Assembly: GCA_027923505.1 (NCBI GenBank)
Contig: BROI01000016.1
Span: 372,001 to 436,000 of the forward strand
Direction: 5' to 3'
Source: Mayamaea pseudoterrestris
Lineage: Eukaryota; Bacillariophyta; Bacillariophyceae; Sellaphorales; Sellaphoraceae
Length of the DNA: 64,000 nt
The notes below the pieces were generated by a model. That model ran no database searches. It saw only the letters and a list, made by a program, of their open reading frames with translations, and had not been told where the DNA came from. Shown in pieces: positions 42,427-52,800 of the stretch. The translations under genes and the position numbers were made by a program. The stretch's first letter is position 1. Each line of letters opens with the position of its first letter.

Positions 42427-44691
42427 TTACACACTGACAAGCGATTCGGCTTGGCGTTTCTTTAGCAATTCTGTCTTGACCAATTTGCCATACTCGCGGA
42501 TCTTCTCCAGCTGTGCCTGGGTAAGTTCTCGCGGTTTGCGGTCTAGCAGACAGAGAGTGCCGACATTGACAGTGCCGTTCCCATCGACACTATCGATATC
42601 GAGAGGATAGCCGGCGTAGAAGCGCAGGCCAAGGTCACCGGCAACGATTGGGCTATCCGCAAAGCGATCATCGGCAGCCAAGTCGGGTACAAGAAAGAGC
42701 TCACCCGGTTTGTTGAGAATGGCATGGCTGCAAAAGCCAACGTCGCGGCCCACTTCGTCAGTTTTTGGAAACTCGCAGTTCCACTGGTTCGACTTGAGCC
42801 ACAGTCGCTCCTCGTCCACCAAACTGACAAAGACAAAGGGCATGTCAAAGTCTTGCTGCAATGCGCGGGTTAGTCTGTCGAACCGTTCCTCCGGTTGCGT
42901 GTCGAGAATGTTCAAACTCTCCAAGGTCTCCAAGCGAGCAGCCTCTCGAGGGGCAAATCTGGCAATTTTGAAACGACGGAGAATTGCGCGAATTCCGGTA
43001 GCGTCGCTGGCGGTCGCCTTTTTGTCAAAGGTTACACAGTTCATTGCGTGCTTTGACCAGTCTGGTCTAACGTACTGCAACTTGATGTTCCCCTTGACGC
43101 TGTTACTAACAACTTGACGCGTCTCCATGCGCTTGCCCGAGCTCATGAGCCCCGTGAGCTGCTCCAACAGGTCCTTGTCGGCGGATGGAAAGTCGGCGCG
43201 GTACCACTCGAACAAGCTATTCACGCCAATGGTGCCATCACGGACACGAACGTTGTGGTCGGCTTCCGCAAACACTTGTGCCGCAATGCTGTTTTGCAAA
43301 GTTAAACGTTGTCAGTCATTGGCGCCTTCACAGCTTCGCCCATACGTCATGAGCATCATTTTTTGCACTTACTCTAGCTGCTCGTAAACATTGTCCGAAG
43401 TGAACAAACCAAACGGAAGGCTCGCAGGTGACCCAAACGAAAAGCCACTGGCAAGACAATAGTGTACACGATTGTCAAAGTCTGTAAAGGCAAGCTCCTT
43501 GCGAGCATCCTTGCCCGAAAATGGAACTTGCTTGGATAAGCCAGACTTGCGATTGCCTCGCATTATTCCATCCACCCAATCCTGGAGCGAAAATACTTGT
43601 CCTTGGATCTTAAACTTGATCGAAGTAAGGAAGGCTGCCATATCATCCGGTTTCGGAAATCCGATTTTGATGAAGGCGTAACGAAGCATGAGATTGTAAA
43701 CGTTCATGCAAGTAACCAACTTTGCCTTTGGCGTCAATCCAGTGAGTTTGGCGTCTTGCAGCTCACAAATGGCTTCCTCGAATGCTGGAAAGAGACTGCT
43801 GTACTTGATTTTGCTGTAGTCAATCTTGCTACTGTACCCACTGAGAGTAAAGGCTTCCTTTTCAATCTTGGTCATGGCGAGCAGCAAGTTTTCGACAATT
43901 TTGACCGTGTCACTTCTGACATCCGCCGTCCAAAAGCAGTATGAGTTCAAGACATCCGGCGCCATGAGGCATTGCAAGCGATAAACATCACTGGCCTTGC
44001 CTTTGAATTTGGAACGACTTCCAATGTGGTGCAGGATGCGATGATCGACAAGGTATTGGCAAAATGATTCGGCTTCCGTGGTTGACAAGGCCATCTGTGC
44101 AAGACACGAAGTGAGACGTGAGTAAAGGTAATAAATGAATTACAATGTCTGTTATTGCATTTCACTTACGCTATCCTCCAAAGCTGACCGCAAATCTTCC
44201 CCAGTAAAGCAATTGGCATAGACACTGTTTCGAACCTTGATGTCGGAACGTGGCAACGACTGGCAAAGCTTGCGCGTAATGTCATGAACAGTCGTACAAT
44301 TTCCATCTGGAAGCTGCACTTTGGAACTTGGTAGCGCACCATCCATTTTGGCTTTTTCAGTCGGATCCGCGTCTGGCTTGGCAAGGTTTTTGTTGCTTGG
44401 TTCCGGAAACTTGAGAATTTCCTTGTCGAAACGTTCACGCGCCGACTTGTACTTGGTCATGGTATCCCATCCTTGGAGTTCCTTTTGCAAGGCTGGCAGA
44501 CCACCTACCAAGCGAGTATTAAAAAAGGCCTGGGGGACGGCAATGGTGCCAGCTTGGGACAGTAAATCCTTCTTCTTTTGCGGATACTGGTGAAGGTTGA
44601 TTTCAACGTACGGCAAGTCGCGCGCATCGAGTGCAAGCTTGGCGGCAGTCGAGTTGAGATCGTCAGTGGTGAAGAGAGTAATGTGGCCCAT
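42427..44691 (-). CDS. Glutaredoxin-like / DEP / DUF547 / GAF fusion protein
   Basis: There are three exons, 44170-44691, 43373-44094 and 42427-43288, with 75- and 84-bp introns. The product has 701 residues. Residues 1-75 are a glutaredoxin fold (GHITLFTTDDLNST start, cis-Pro in TIAVPQAFFN, LVGGLPALQ), but the CPYC position is TDDLNS, so both active cysteines are absent. A DEP domain follows (about 150-215: VRNSVYANCFTGEDL, and FCQYLVDHRILHHIG across the first junction). Then comes DUF547 (about 245-440: MNVYNLMLRYAFIKIGFP, FSLQDWVDGIMRGN, DNRVHYCLASGF) across the second junction. A GAF domain closes it (ILDTQPEERFDRLTRALQ, GFCSHAILN, VGTLCLLD). Plants have Grx-DEP-DUF547 proteins; the GAF addition is notable. 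Likely a signalling or sensor protein. Confidence 0.85.
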
Positions 44692-45035
44692 GGTGGTGAT
44701 TCTGGTCTTGTGGTAGCACTAGTGGAGTTTGTAAAAAGATTCGAGGTCAATCAACGGGGCGAAAAGTGACCAAACTTCCATGCGCCTGCTCGTGATGCTT
44801 GATCGGAGAATCTTTTGTGACTGATCGGAGTCGAATGACCGGAACTCGTGCATTTCACTCCGTTCGCACGACTGCATTCGGAAGACGGAGAAACTAACAA
44901 AATGTCATTGACATCGTAGCGGTACTTGAAGATTTGTTCGTGATTCAAAATTCGAAACGCATCACAAGAGGCCAAAATCAAAATGAGCCTGTTGTCACAC
45001 ATCCTGTTCAAGTCACAGAGTCCAAGTCAATAATA
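44692..45035. promoter_or_regulatory. Divergent promoter region, Grx-fusion / ACT gene
   Basis: 344 bp between divergent starts, probably holding both promoters. The upstream frame of the ACT gene is open from 44934 but has no ATG before 45036. Confidence 0.4.
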
Positions 45036-45812
45036 ATGTATTCGCTTGCTTTCAATGCGGCTCGTCCTTTGGCAAAGGCAGCATCAAGACGACTGGTGCC
45101 TGCCAAGAAGGTACGTCTACGTTGTTCTTTGGAGCGATCTCGAGCGAACACGAAACGTCATCCCAACACGAACCTCTATTTTCCTCTTTCGTTGCAGACA
45201 CTTGCACTCCTTAGTTCCTCCTCCAACAACAATGATATTACATCACTCATTATCAACGCCGTCGGCCAGGATCGCCTCGGCATTGTCTCCGACGTAACTG
45301 GCATGGTCATTGAGCACGGCGGCAACGTTGGCGACTCGCAGGCCGCCAAGCTGGGCAGTCACTTTTCGCTCATGATGCATGTTTCGCTACCAGAGTCGCA
45401 GAAACAGCAGCTGCAAGATAGTTTGAGAAAGTTAAAGGATATGAATGCGACAGTGTTTGAAACGAATGATGTTGCGTCGTCGTCAAGAGTGACACCTCGC
45501 ATTGCCTATCAAGGATTGTTCACACTGGAAGGTGCCGATAATCCGGGCATTGTGCATGTCATGACCACGGCGCTCGCCAAACATGGTTTGAACATTAGCA
45601 AGATGGAAACGGATCAGGAGATTGCGCCGCATGGAGGAACCATGCTGTTTCGCATCAAGGGCAAGGCGGTTGCCTACGAACCGCTGGCAGCGAGTTTTGA
45701 TGTCATGCAAATCAAGAGCGACCTGCAGGACCTTGGAGCGAGTCTGAATTGCGACGTTGAATTGGAGGAGTTGGATGATGATAGTACAAGTGCATCTTTC
45801 TACGGAGGTTAA
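45036..45812 (+). CDS. Double ACT-domain protein (GcvR-like), organelle-targeted
   Basis: There are two exons, 45036-45110 and 45198-45812, around an 87-bp GT-AG intron (gtacgt...gcag). The product has 229 residues. Exon 1 gives a mitochondrial-type presequence (MYSLAFNAARPLAKAASRRL). Two ACT domains follow: TSLIINAVGQDRLGIVSDVT and, after a short linker, GLFTLEGADNPGIVHVMTTA with NISKMETDQEIAPHGGTMLF. This pairing matches the glycine-cleavage repressor GcvR family of bacteria. ACT domains bind amino acids, so a regulatory role in organelle amino-acid metabolism is inferred. The intron is a multiple of three without stops, so an unspliced message would still be open and would add 29 residues. 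Confidence 0.8.
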   Translation: MYSLAFNAARPLAKAASRRLVPAKKVRLRCSLERSRANTKRHPNTNLYFPLSLQTLALLSSSSNNNDITSLIINAVGQDRLGIVSDVTGMVIEHGGNVGDSQAAKLGSHFSLMMHVSLPESQKQQLQDSLRKLKDMNATVFETNDVASSSRVTPRIAYQGLFTLEGADNPGIVHVMTTALAKHGLNISKMETDQEIAPHGGTMLFRIKGKAVAYEPLAASFDVMQIKSDLQDLGASLNCDVELEELDDDSTSASFYGG

Positions 45813-45932
45813 AAGTAATGGGTAGCGTTTCGTTGCATGCTTACGCCTTACGCAAGAGTTTCATTCTATTTCCAAGCAAGTAGTAATTCATGGTTTCTAT
45901 CATCATTAATAAGACAAGCCAGTCACACTTAA

Positions 45933-46488
45933 TTACAATCGTCGACCACGTCGTCCACTCTTGCGTCTGGTACTATCGGAAGGAATGGGCGTGACATCCT
46001 CAATACGTCCAATCTTCATCCCGTTGCGCGCCAAGGCTCGGAGCGCACTCTGCGCTCCCGGTCCCGGCGATCGACTCTTGTTACCTCCCGTACCTCTCAC
46101 TTTGATGTGCAACGCGGTGATACCAAGTTCCTTGCAGCGCGCCGCCACATCCTGCGCGGCCAGCATGGCGGCGTACGGACTCGACTCGTCGCGGTCCGCC
46201 TTGACCTTCATGCCTCCCGTGACGCGCACCAGTGTTTCGCGGCCCGACAAGTCAGTGACATGGACAAAGGTGTCGTTGAAGGAGGCAAACAAGTGGGCGA
46301 CGCCAAAGACTTCCTCGCCTTCCTGCAAGCGGACGCCGCCGACAGTGTTGGTTGGAGCGGCAGCTTGTTCTGTTGCGTCACTGTAAAAGATGATATAATA
46401 TTGGTGATAGGTGAGGATATGCAGATTCTACATGATTGGGCTCTTGGTGCCATCGTCAATTTAATTGCAATAGGAGAACTTACGCCAT
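45933..46488 (-). CDS. RPS14: Cytosolic small-subunit ribosomal protein uS11 (RPS14)
   Basis: There are two exons, 46484-46488 and 45933-46380, with a 103-bp intron (gtaagt...acag). The product has 150 residues, almost the human length (151). The first coding exon is only ATGGC; joined to T it gives Met-Ala, then [11 protein letters not shown]. The body is highly conserved: [55 protein letters not shown] and the final GRRGRRL. uS11 sits at the platform of the 40S subunit near the mRNA exit. It converges with the ACT gene and is divergent from the zinc-ribbon giant. Confidence 0.95.
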
Positions 46489-46895
46489 GGTTGTCTATTA
46501 GTCTGAATGTAGCTGGTTCAACAAGACGAGTTTCGATTGCTCATGGCCATGGCGGCGGCCGGCGTGTCGAAAGTTAGTAAGCCGGTAAGTTGGGACGTGT
46601 CGGTGCGTTAATTGATAATGTCGCAGCGGGGACACTTTCGTGGAGGGCGCGTGCGCGCGCCAACTTTTGGCGATGCGCTCGCTAGCTCGTCGCTCACAGC
46701 TCACAACCGAATCTTGCGCGACGACAAAGACGATTGTTGCTTGATTGACTCTTTCCTCTCCTGGTAGCGCAGCGCAGCAACTAGTCATCAAGTAATTAAA
46801 GAGAGATATAATACAGAACGAAAGAAACAAAGTACCGTAACGTGCGCTGCAGCAGAAATAGTGCAAGCAGACGCGACACCGTCCTTCGCCAAGCC
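46489..46895. promoter_or_regulatory. Divergent promoter region, uS11 / zinc-ribbon giant
   Basis: 407 bp between divergent starts, with a GCGCGC-rich patch near 46645-46660. The frame of the giant gene is open from 46842 but the first ATG is at 46896. Confidence 0.4.
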
Positions 46896-49800
46896 ATGGT
46901 TTCTACTCGCCCTCTTCCACCAGTGCCACAGCAAGCACTCTCAAAGGATGGAACAGTCGACTCGGGAGCCGTCGAGCAGCTGCTGAGTGAAAAGTTGGTG
47001 CAAGGGTATTTGCTACTGGAGAAAGCATGTCCTTCCTGTGCGACGCCACTCGTCAAGCAACAACTGACAAACACTCAAACGCAGCAACGACAGCAACAAC
47101 CCCACGGTATTGACCAAGCCATGTCACTCGCAAGCTCCATGGAAAGTAATGGCAACAGCAACCACAAGACCTCCAAGCAAATCGTCATTCCCATTGCCGG
47201 AGTACCCTTTTGCGTCTGGTGCCAGGCGCACGTTGTCACGGATCAGACCGAGGTGCGAGAGCTGGAGTCCGTGTCGAGCCGCTTGAAGGTACGCGGATCC
47301 ATCATGGTGCAGGGCGGCTTGGCGAGTTTGAGTACGCAGGATGACGACGATGACGACGACGGAATGGAGACGGACGATGATGGTCGTGAGGAACAACCAG
47401 GAGCTGTTGCTTCGTACAAGCACATGGCGACGTTGGATTCGACGACACCCAAGCCATATGACGAAAAGTCAACCTACAACAAGCAAAAGATGCTCGAGAC
47501 GATTGTTCCGGGAGCACCAAGCATGGCGTCGATGGCGCTAACAAGTAAAACGACCAATTCAATACTTGACAAGTCCATGCCGACGGCGATGCAGCCTGCA
47601 AAGACGAACCACATTGACACGCCGCATCCTCCCATTTTTGGAACCTTTATGAGTTCCATCTTTAATGGCAACAAGACTGCCGCGAACGACGACACAACAA
47701 AGCCAGTGACAGCGCAAGCATCAGTGGCGACGGACAAGGCAACGGCAGCTTCAGCGTCTCCCGTTATGCACGACCGCATCACTGACCAGCGACGCGCTTT
47801 TGACTTTGATCAGTCGCCCACCGCGTCTCAAAGGAAGTGTAGCAGCAACATGAGTCGAGCCAGTCCGCGATCGCGTCGGTCCGCTCGCTCTTGCAAAAGT
47901 CGGGGCGACGATAGTTCCACCGACGACTATGAGGAAATCGAAGTGGTTCACGTCGACGATGACAATCAAACAACGCTGAGCGAGCTTGAGCAAAAGATTT
48001 TGAGCAATGAGCAGGCGCAATTGTCGCCAACCAGTTGCGACTTGAATGACAGTCAGGCTGGAGTGGAGCACATTCACATGATCATGTCGGATGTTTCGGA
48101 GCAGCCACCGCAAAATCCACAGTTGACCCGTCCGTTGCTTTCGGCCCACGCGTCAAGCATAACAGCGTCCATGATGATGATGAGCCAGCAACAGCCGGTG
48201 CAGCTTCATGCAATGGCGAGTCAAGCGACGGATGCTATGCAAAAGAAGCAAGAGGAAGGAGGAATTGATGGTCAAGAAGTAGAGCACCATCAGACTAAGA
48301 TTGCCAAAACCATTGCAGAGGAGCCTGCCATTACCAGCAATTTGGCAGTCGGTAAAACTCACAGTGACACTTCTAAAAAGCATATTGAAGAGTCAAAGGA
48401 TGCTGACGACGACAAGGATGATGATGATGACGGAAGCAAGTGTACAGTCAGTATAGAGCACAATTTTGACATGGTTGAGCTCGCTCACATTTCAGAAGAC
48501 GAAGATGAGCCCATGCCAGCTTACGACAAACGTCGTGACATTGCCACCAAGGTGCTCGGCGCCAAGATGATTCAAGGGTTCACGCTGACGGAACTTCAGT
48601 GCAACAAGTGTCTTATGCCGCTCATGGAGAAGAACGCTTCCTATTTTTGCGTGGTCTGTCCCGTGCTAAAAAAGAAGTTTAAGGAAAGCCTTGCATCGCT
48701 TGGGGATGACTTGACGGAAGCCAGTCATAAGTCGCGTATGCAAAATAGTGCTGGCGGTTCCCACATGCAGAGCAGTGCCGGCGGCTCGCGCCATCCAAGT
48801 AGCGCCGGAGGATCTCGCGTCTCAATCCACGCCGCAGGCGAAACACAGGGCAAGATTGCCCTGCTTGACGAAGATCAAGCACAGTTGGCGGCGCAAGCCG
48901 AAGCACCGACTGAGAAAGTAACTGCCCTCGACGCCATAAACGAGAAAGGGCCTGCGCCAAATGTGCGACTGGAAACGCTAGCTGCAATTCAGGAGCAGGG
49001 CACATTATCAAGTAGCTCGGTTTCTGGTAATCCAAAAATAGACATCATAAAAGCAGCCACCAATGCACCGTTGAAAAGCACCAAGTCCGCATCCGCTAGC
49101 CAAGAAAACTCAGTAATTGCAAACACATCTGTCGAGAAATTTTCAATGACTAAGGATCACGTGGAACACTTGAACGCCAACAACTGCGTGTCGCCCGCTC
49201 ACTCCAAGCCCCACGATATTCATGCGGCACTATCACCGAAAAGCGCCATTTCAAAGCTAACTAGTGTCGGCTCCGCAAGTCACTACAATACCTCATTTGC
49301 GCCAGCTGTGGTTCCAAAAACAGTTTCAACGCCAATTTTTACAAAAGCTTTTGCTCCTCAGCAACTGCGAAGCAAGCCGTTCCCTGGCGTATCACAGTCA
49401 GTAGCATCAAGCAATAAAGGGCCTCGCTACTTGACACCAAAGAAGGAGTCGAAAATACCGTGGGAGAGTTTAAAAATCAGCACGTCTCCAGTTCCGTCAG
49501 AATCAACTATTGATATCGGTAGCAGGTGTGGAATCAAACTTGCGCCAAAGACACAAACAGCCGATCGAATGGAGCCCACGATAAGCAGTCAGCTTTTTGA
49601 TAAGTCGCCAGGAAGCACACACCAGCCCCAAACTCCCATTCTGCAAGCCGCTGACGCGACCGACCTTTCTAAGCAGCCCACTTCGCGTGTGTCATACGCG
49701 GACACAGGAGCGGCAAGTCATGGGGTGCAGTCACCAGTTAAGGATAGTGATGTCCCCGTGGTGTTGCCTGAGAGGCAGCATATGATGAGCTCATCTCAAA

Positions 49801-52800
49801 GCCAGGGCACAGAGACAGAAGTGGTAAATGATAGTGCATCAAAGCATAGTCATGACTCGGAAAAGACGTACGACACTGTACCCGAGCATTTGCTGGAGCT
49901 ACGAAAGTTGAATCAATTAGCCGACAATAACTCAAAGCGGCCAGATGCTCCGGCGAATACGTTGGTACGTTCGATCAAATCTGGACTCGTATTATCCACT
50001 CCGTACAGTGACGATGCTCGGGAAGAGAATTTGATGAAGAATAACTTGCATGGAAGCAACAACATTCTTCAACTGGAAGGCAACACAGATGCAGCCGCTT
50101 CCACTTTAAATACGTCAGTGGACGAGTCGGCTCCATCACAAGAATTCTCAGTGCGTAATGAAAAGCTGTCGGATTCGAAGATTCCAGCAGCAAAGGACAG
50201 TATGTCAAGTGCCGCAAAAGAGGAGGAAGCTCGTACTACGTCGATAACCGAGAAAGCTGCAAAAGAAATGAGGAGACGACGAGGCAACCAGGTCGACTTA
50301 GCGCATGGCCAGCTAAACGATATCACGCCGGAAAAGAAAATAGATGGATCGGTCGATGGAAGCTCGTCGCTATCTAACGTCGAAGCAGCTTGTGTCACTC
50401 TACTCTCTGAGGATATCAAGTCCATTCAGACAGCCGCTAACACCGCATTGGCAAAGGCTGACCAGAATATTTGTCTGCAAGAGGCAATGCAGCTAGTAGT
50501 CAACCCTTTCGCTCAGTTGGAAGACGGATACAACGACATAATGTCCCTATCGCCTCCCTCGCGCAAAAAGCGCAAGGAACTGGAGAAACAAGCTGCCGCT
50601 CTTTTTGCTGAGGCTGAAGCTGCCGATTTTGAAAGCATCATTGAAAAAACTCCTAGCGAACGTCAGAATCGGCTCGAATCCGCTCTCGCTCAGGAGAATC
50701 TCCGCGCCCATCAAGAATCAAAGCGTATAGAGAATCTCGAGCGTCGATATGGCGAGCAGATGCACCGAGAGCATACTCGGGGTGTTCTCCAAGGACTTAC
50801 AAGTCACGTGAAAGCGCTGTTTGGCGAAAATGAACGAAGTCTACTTGATGATATCTCAAAAAGCGTCAGGGCTCGCAAGATAGCTGAAGCAGAAGCACAG
50901 CGCCTTGGTGCTGAATTACATGCTCTTCAGGAAGAATGTAAAATCTTGAAGATGCACAAAGATGCTGATCAGCGAGCTAGAGAAACTGCAGTCGCAGATC
51001 AAATTACCGAGAAACCTGCTTCATTGCTCAACAACGAGATAGCGACGGCTCGGCATGGCAGTAAAGCAATGTCGACGCAAGGAAGTGAAGCGATGGATTT
51101 AGCTCACACCAATGTAACTGAACGAACGAATGCAATTTTGAAGACAACCTCACCTACCGTTGTCACGTCAGCCTCGCATAATACACTCGATACAGTGCAC
51201 GACGAACTTGCGCGTGCAATTGCTGTTGGCGATGCCTCCGTGGTTGCAGAGGTTGAAAGTATCGTAAGATCTCAAGCGGAAGACTATCACGACGAGACAG
51301 AAGCAGCATCTCGCATCGAAGATTACTGGGAAACCTTGCGAGTCGAAGGACGAGCCGTTATGACTCGTCGTTTGATGGGTGGGTGGATCTTATTAAAGCA
51401 GACATGCCAAGGACGATGTTGCGAAGGACGTCCACTTCTTTTAGACGACGACAACAATAGGCACTGTGTCGTCTGTGGAGGTTCAGGAAGCGGTTTCGAT
51501 GGAGTCTATGCGCTTCCGTCTGTTGCGGAAGAGTCCACCATGCGTGACATCTCTCTTCCCGAAGAGATTCAAACGCCATGCTTTGAGGTTGGTGTCATTA
51601 AAAAAGACCTTGGACACATGCCAAGCACTAGCTATCTTGACGAAATTAGTCACGATCTTGGTGAGCACGTCATGAAGACTGTCTGGAATGGTCCTTCGGA
51701 GATTAACGTTGAGAATTACGAAACAAAGCGTGATTTTGTCAGCAAAGAAATCGGGAAACGCATGCTTAAGGGCTGGACTTTACTGCAAGCATCCTGCCCT
51801 CAATGCACTATGCCGCTTATGACTGACCTTGACAAGCGCAAAGAAATTTGCGTGTTGTGTGGCGTAGTTGGTCTCGCGGCTCAAACATGCGGAAGCGTTA
51901 TATCAAACGCTACTTCCAACCTTGCAAGTTTTGACAGCGCAAAGTCGAAGTCCATTGGAGCAATGCATGAGGTCATTAGTGGACGTCTAAAAGCCGCGAA
52001 TTCCAAAGACAGCCATTCGCGCATTCAGCTCAAGAAGACTCTCATTCGCGAGCTAGTCATGGAGGAGGCAAAGAAGGCTGCGGGTCGTTTGACGACGAAA
52101 ATGCAAGCTCCGGGGCAAAAGAATCCATCCGATGCCATATCTTGGAGCAATAGTTCCCTTGAAACTTCCAAACAAGGCTCACGCTCAATGGATCCCTCAA
52201 ACGAAGAAGTTTCCCAGCGCCAGACATATTTTACGACTGAAATAAGCGATGCGTTCAAGCCGTCATCTACCCGTTCATCTGTTCCTGAATGGCTTGCTGG
52301 AAGTCGACGCGTTAAGGACGCTTCCGTCAGTCCGGCTAGGACACGAGTTGCTAACTCCGTGTCAGGGCGCATCTCAATTGACCCTCTCGATACGACCACA
52401 CAAGGATCAAAAGAGAATAATACAATAAAACGAGCTGAACCTGAACTGAATACTCGTGGCGAGCAGCTGCAGTCGCTAGCGGCTCTGCGTGAATCAAAGC
52501 CGGCAAAGCCCATCCTTTCGCCAGCAAACCAGAGTACGCGAGAACCTAGAGGTGATCCTCCGGCGCTGCAAGGTTACGCCGTAGGTCGGAAGCAGGCAAT
52601 CGACGCAGATGCAACGTACAGCATTGTCCAACAGAGGAAGATCAAATTGTTGGCTTCTCCCGAGTCACCTTCAGAACTATCCAGAGATGAAATTGAAGCG
52701 TCAAGTCCATCGTCACGTACTTTGACAATCGAGATGCCTCACGAGATCAGTCGAAGTGACGAGAACTCAATTCTTAAGTTAATCGAAACAGCAAAGGGGA

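Noticed and set aside
44934-45812. Unspliced 292-codon version of the ACT gene
   Set aside because: It starts before any ATG and reads through a clean GT-AG intron. It is kept only as a possible retained-intron form.
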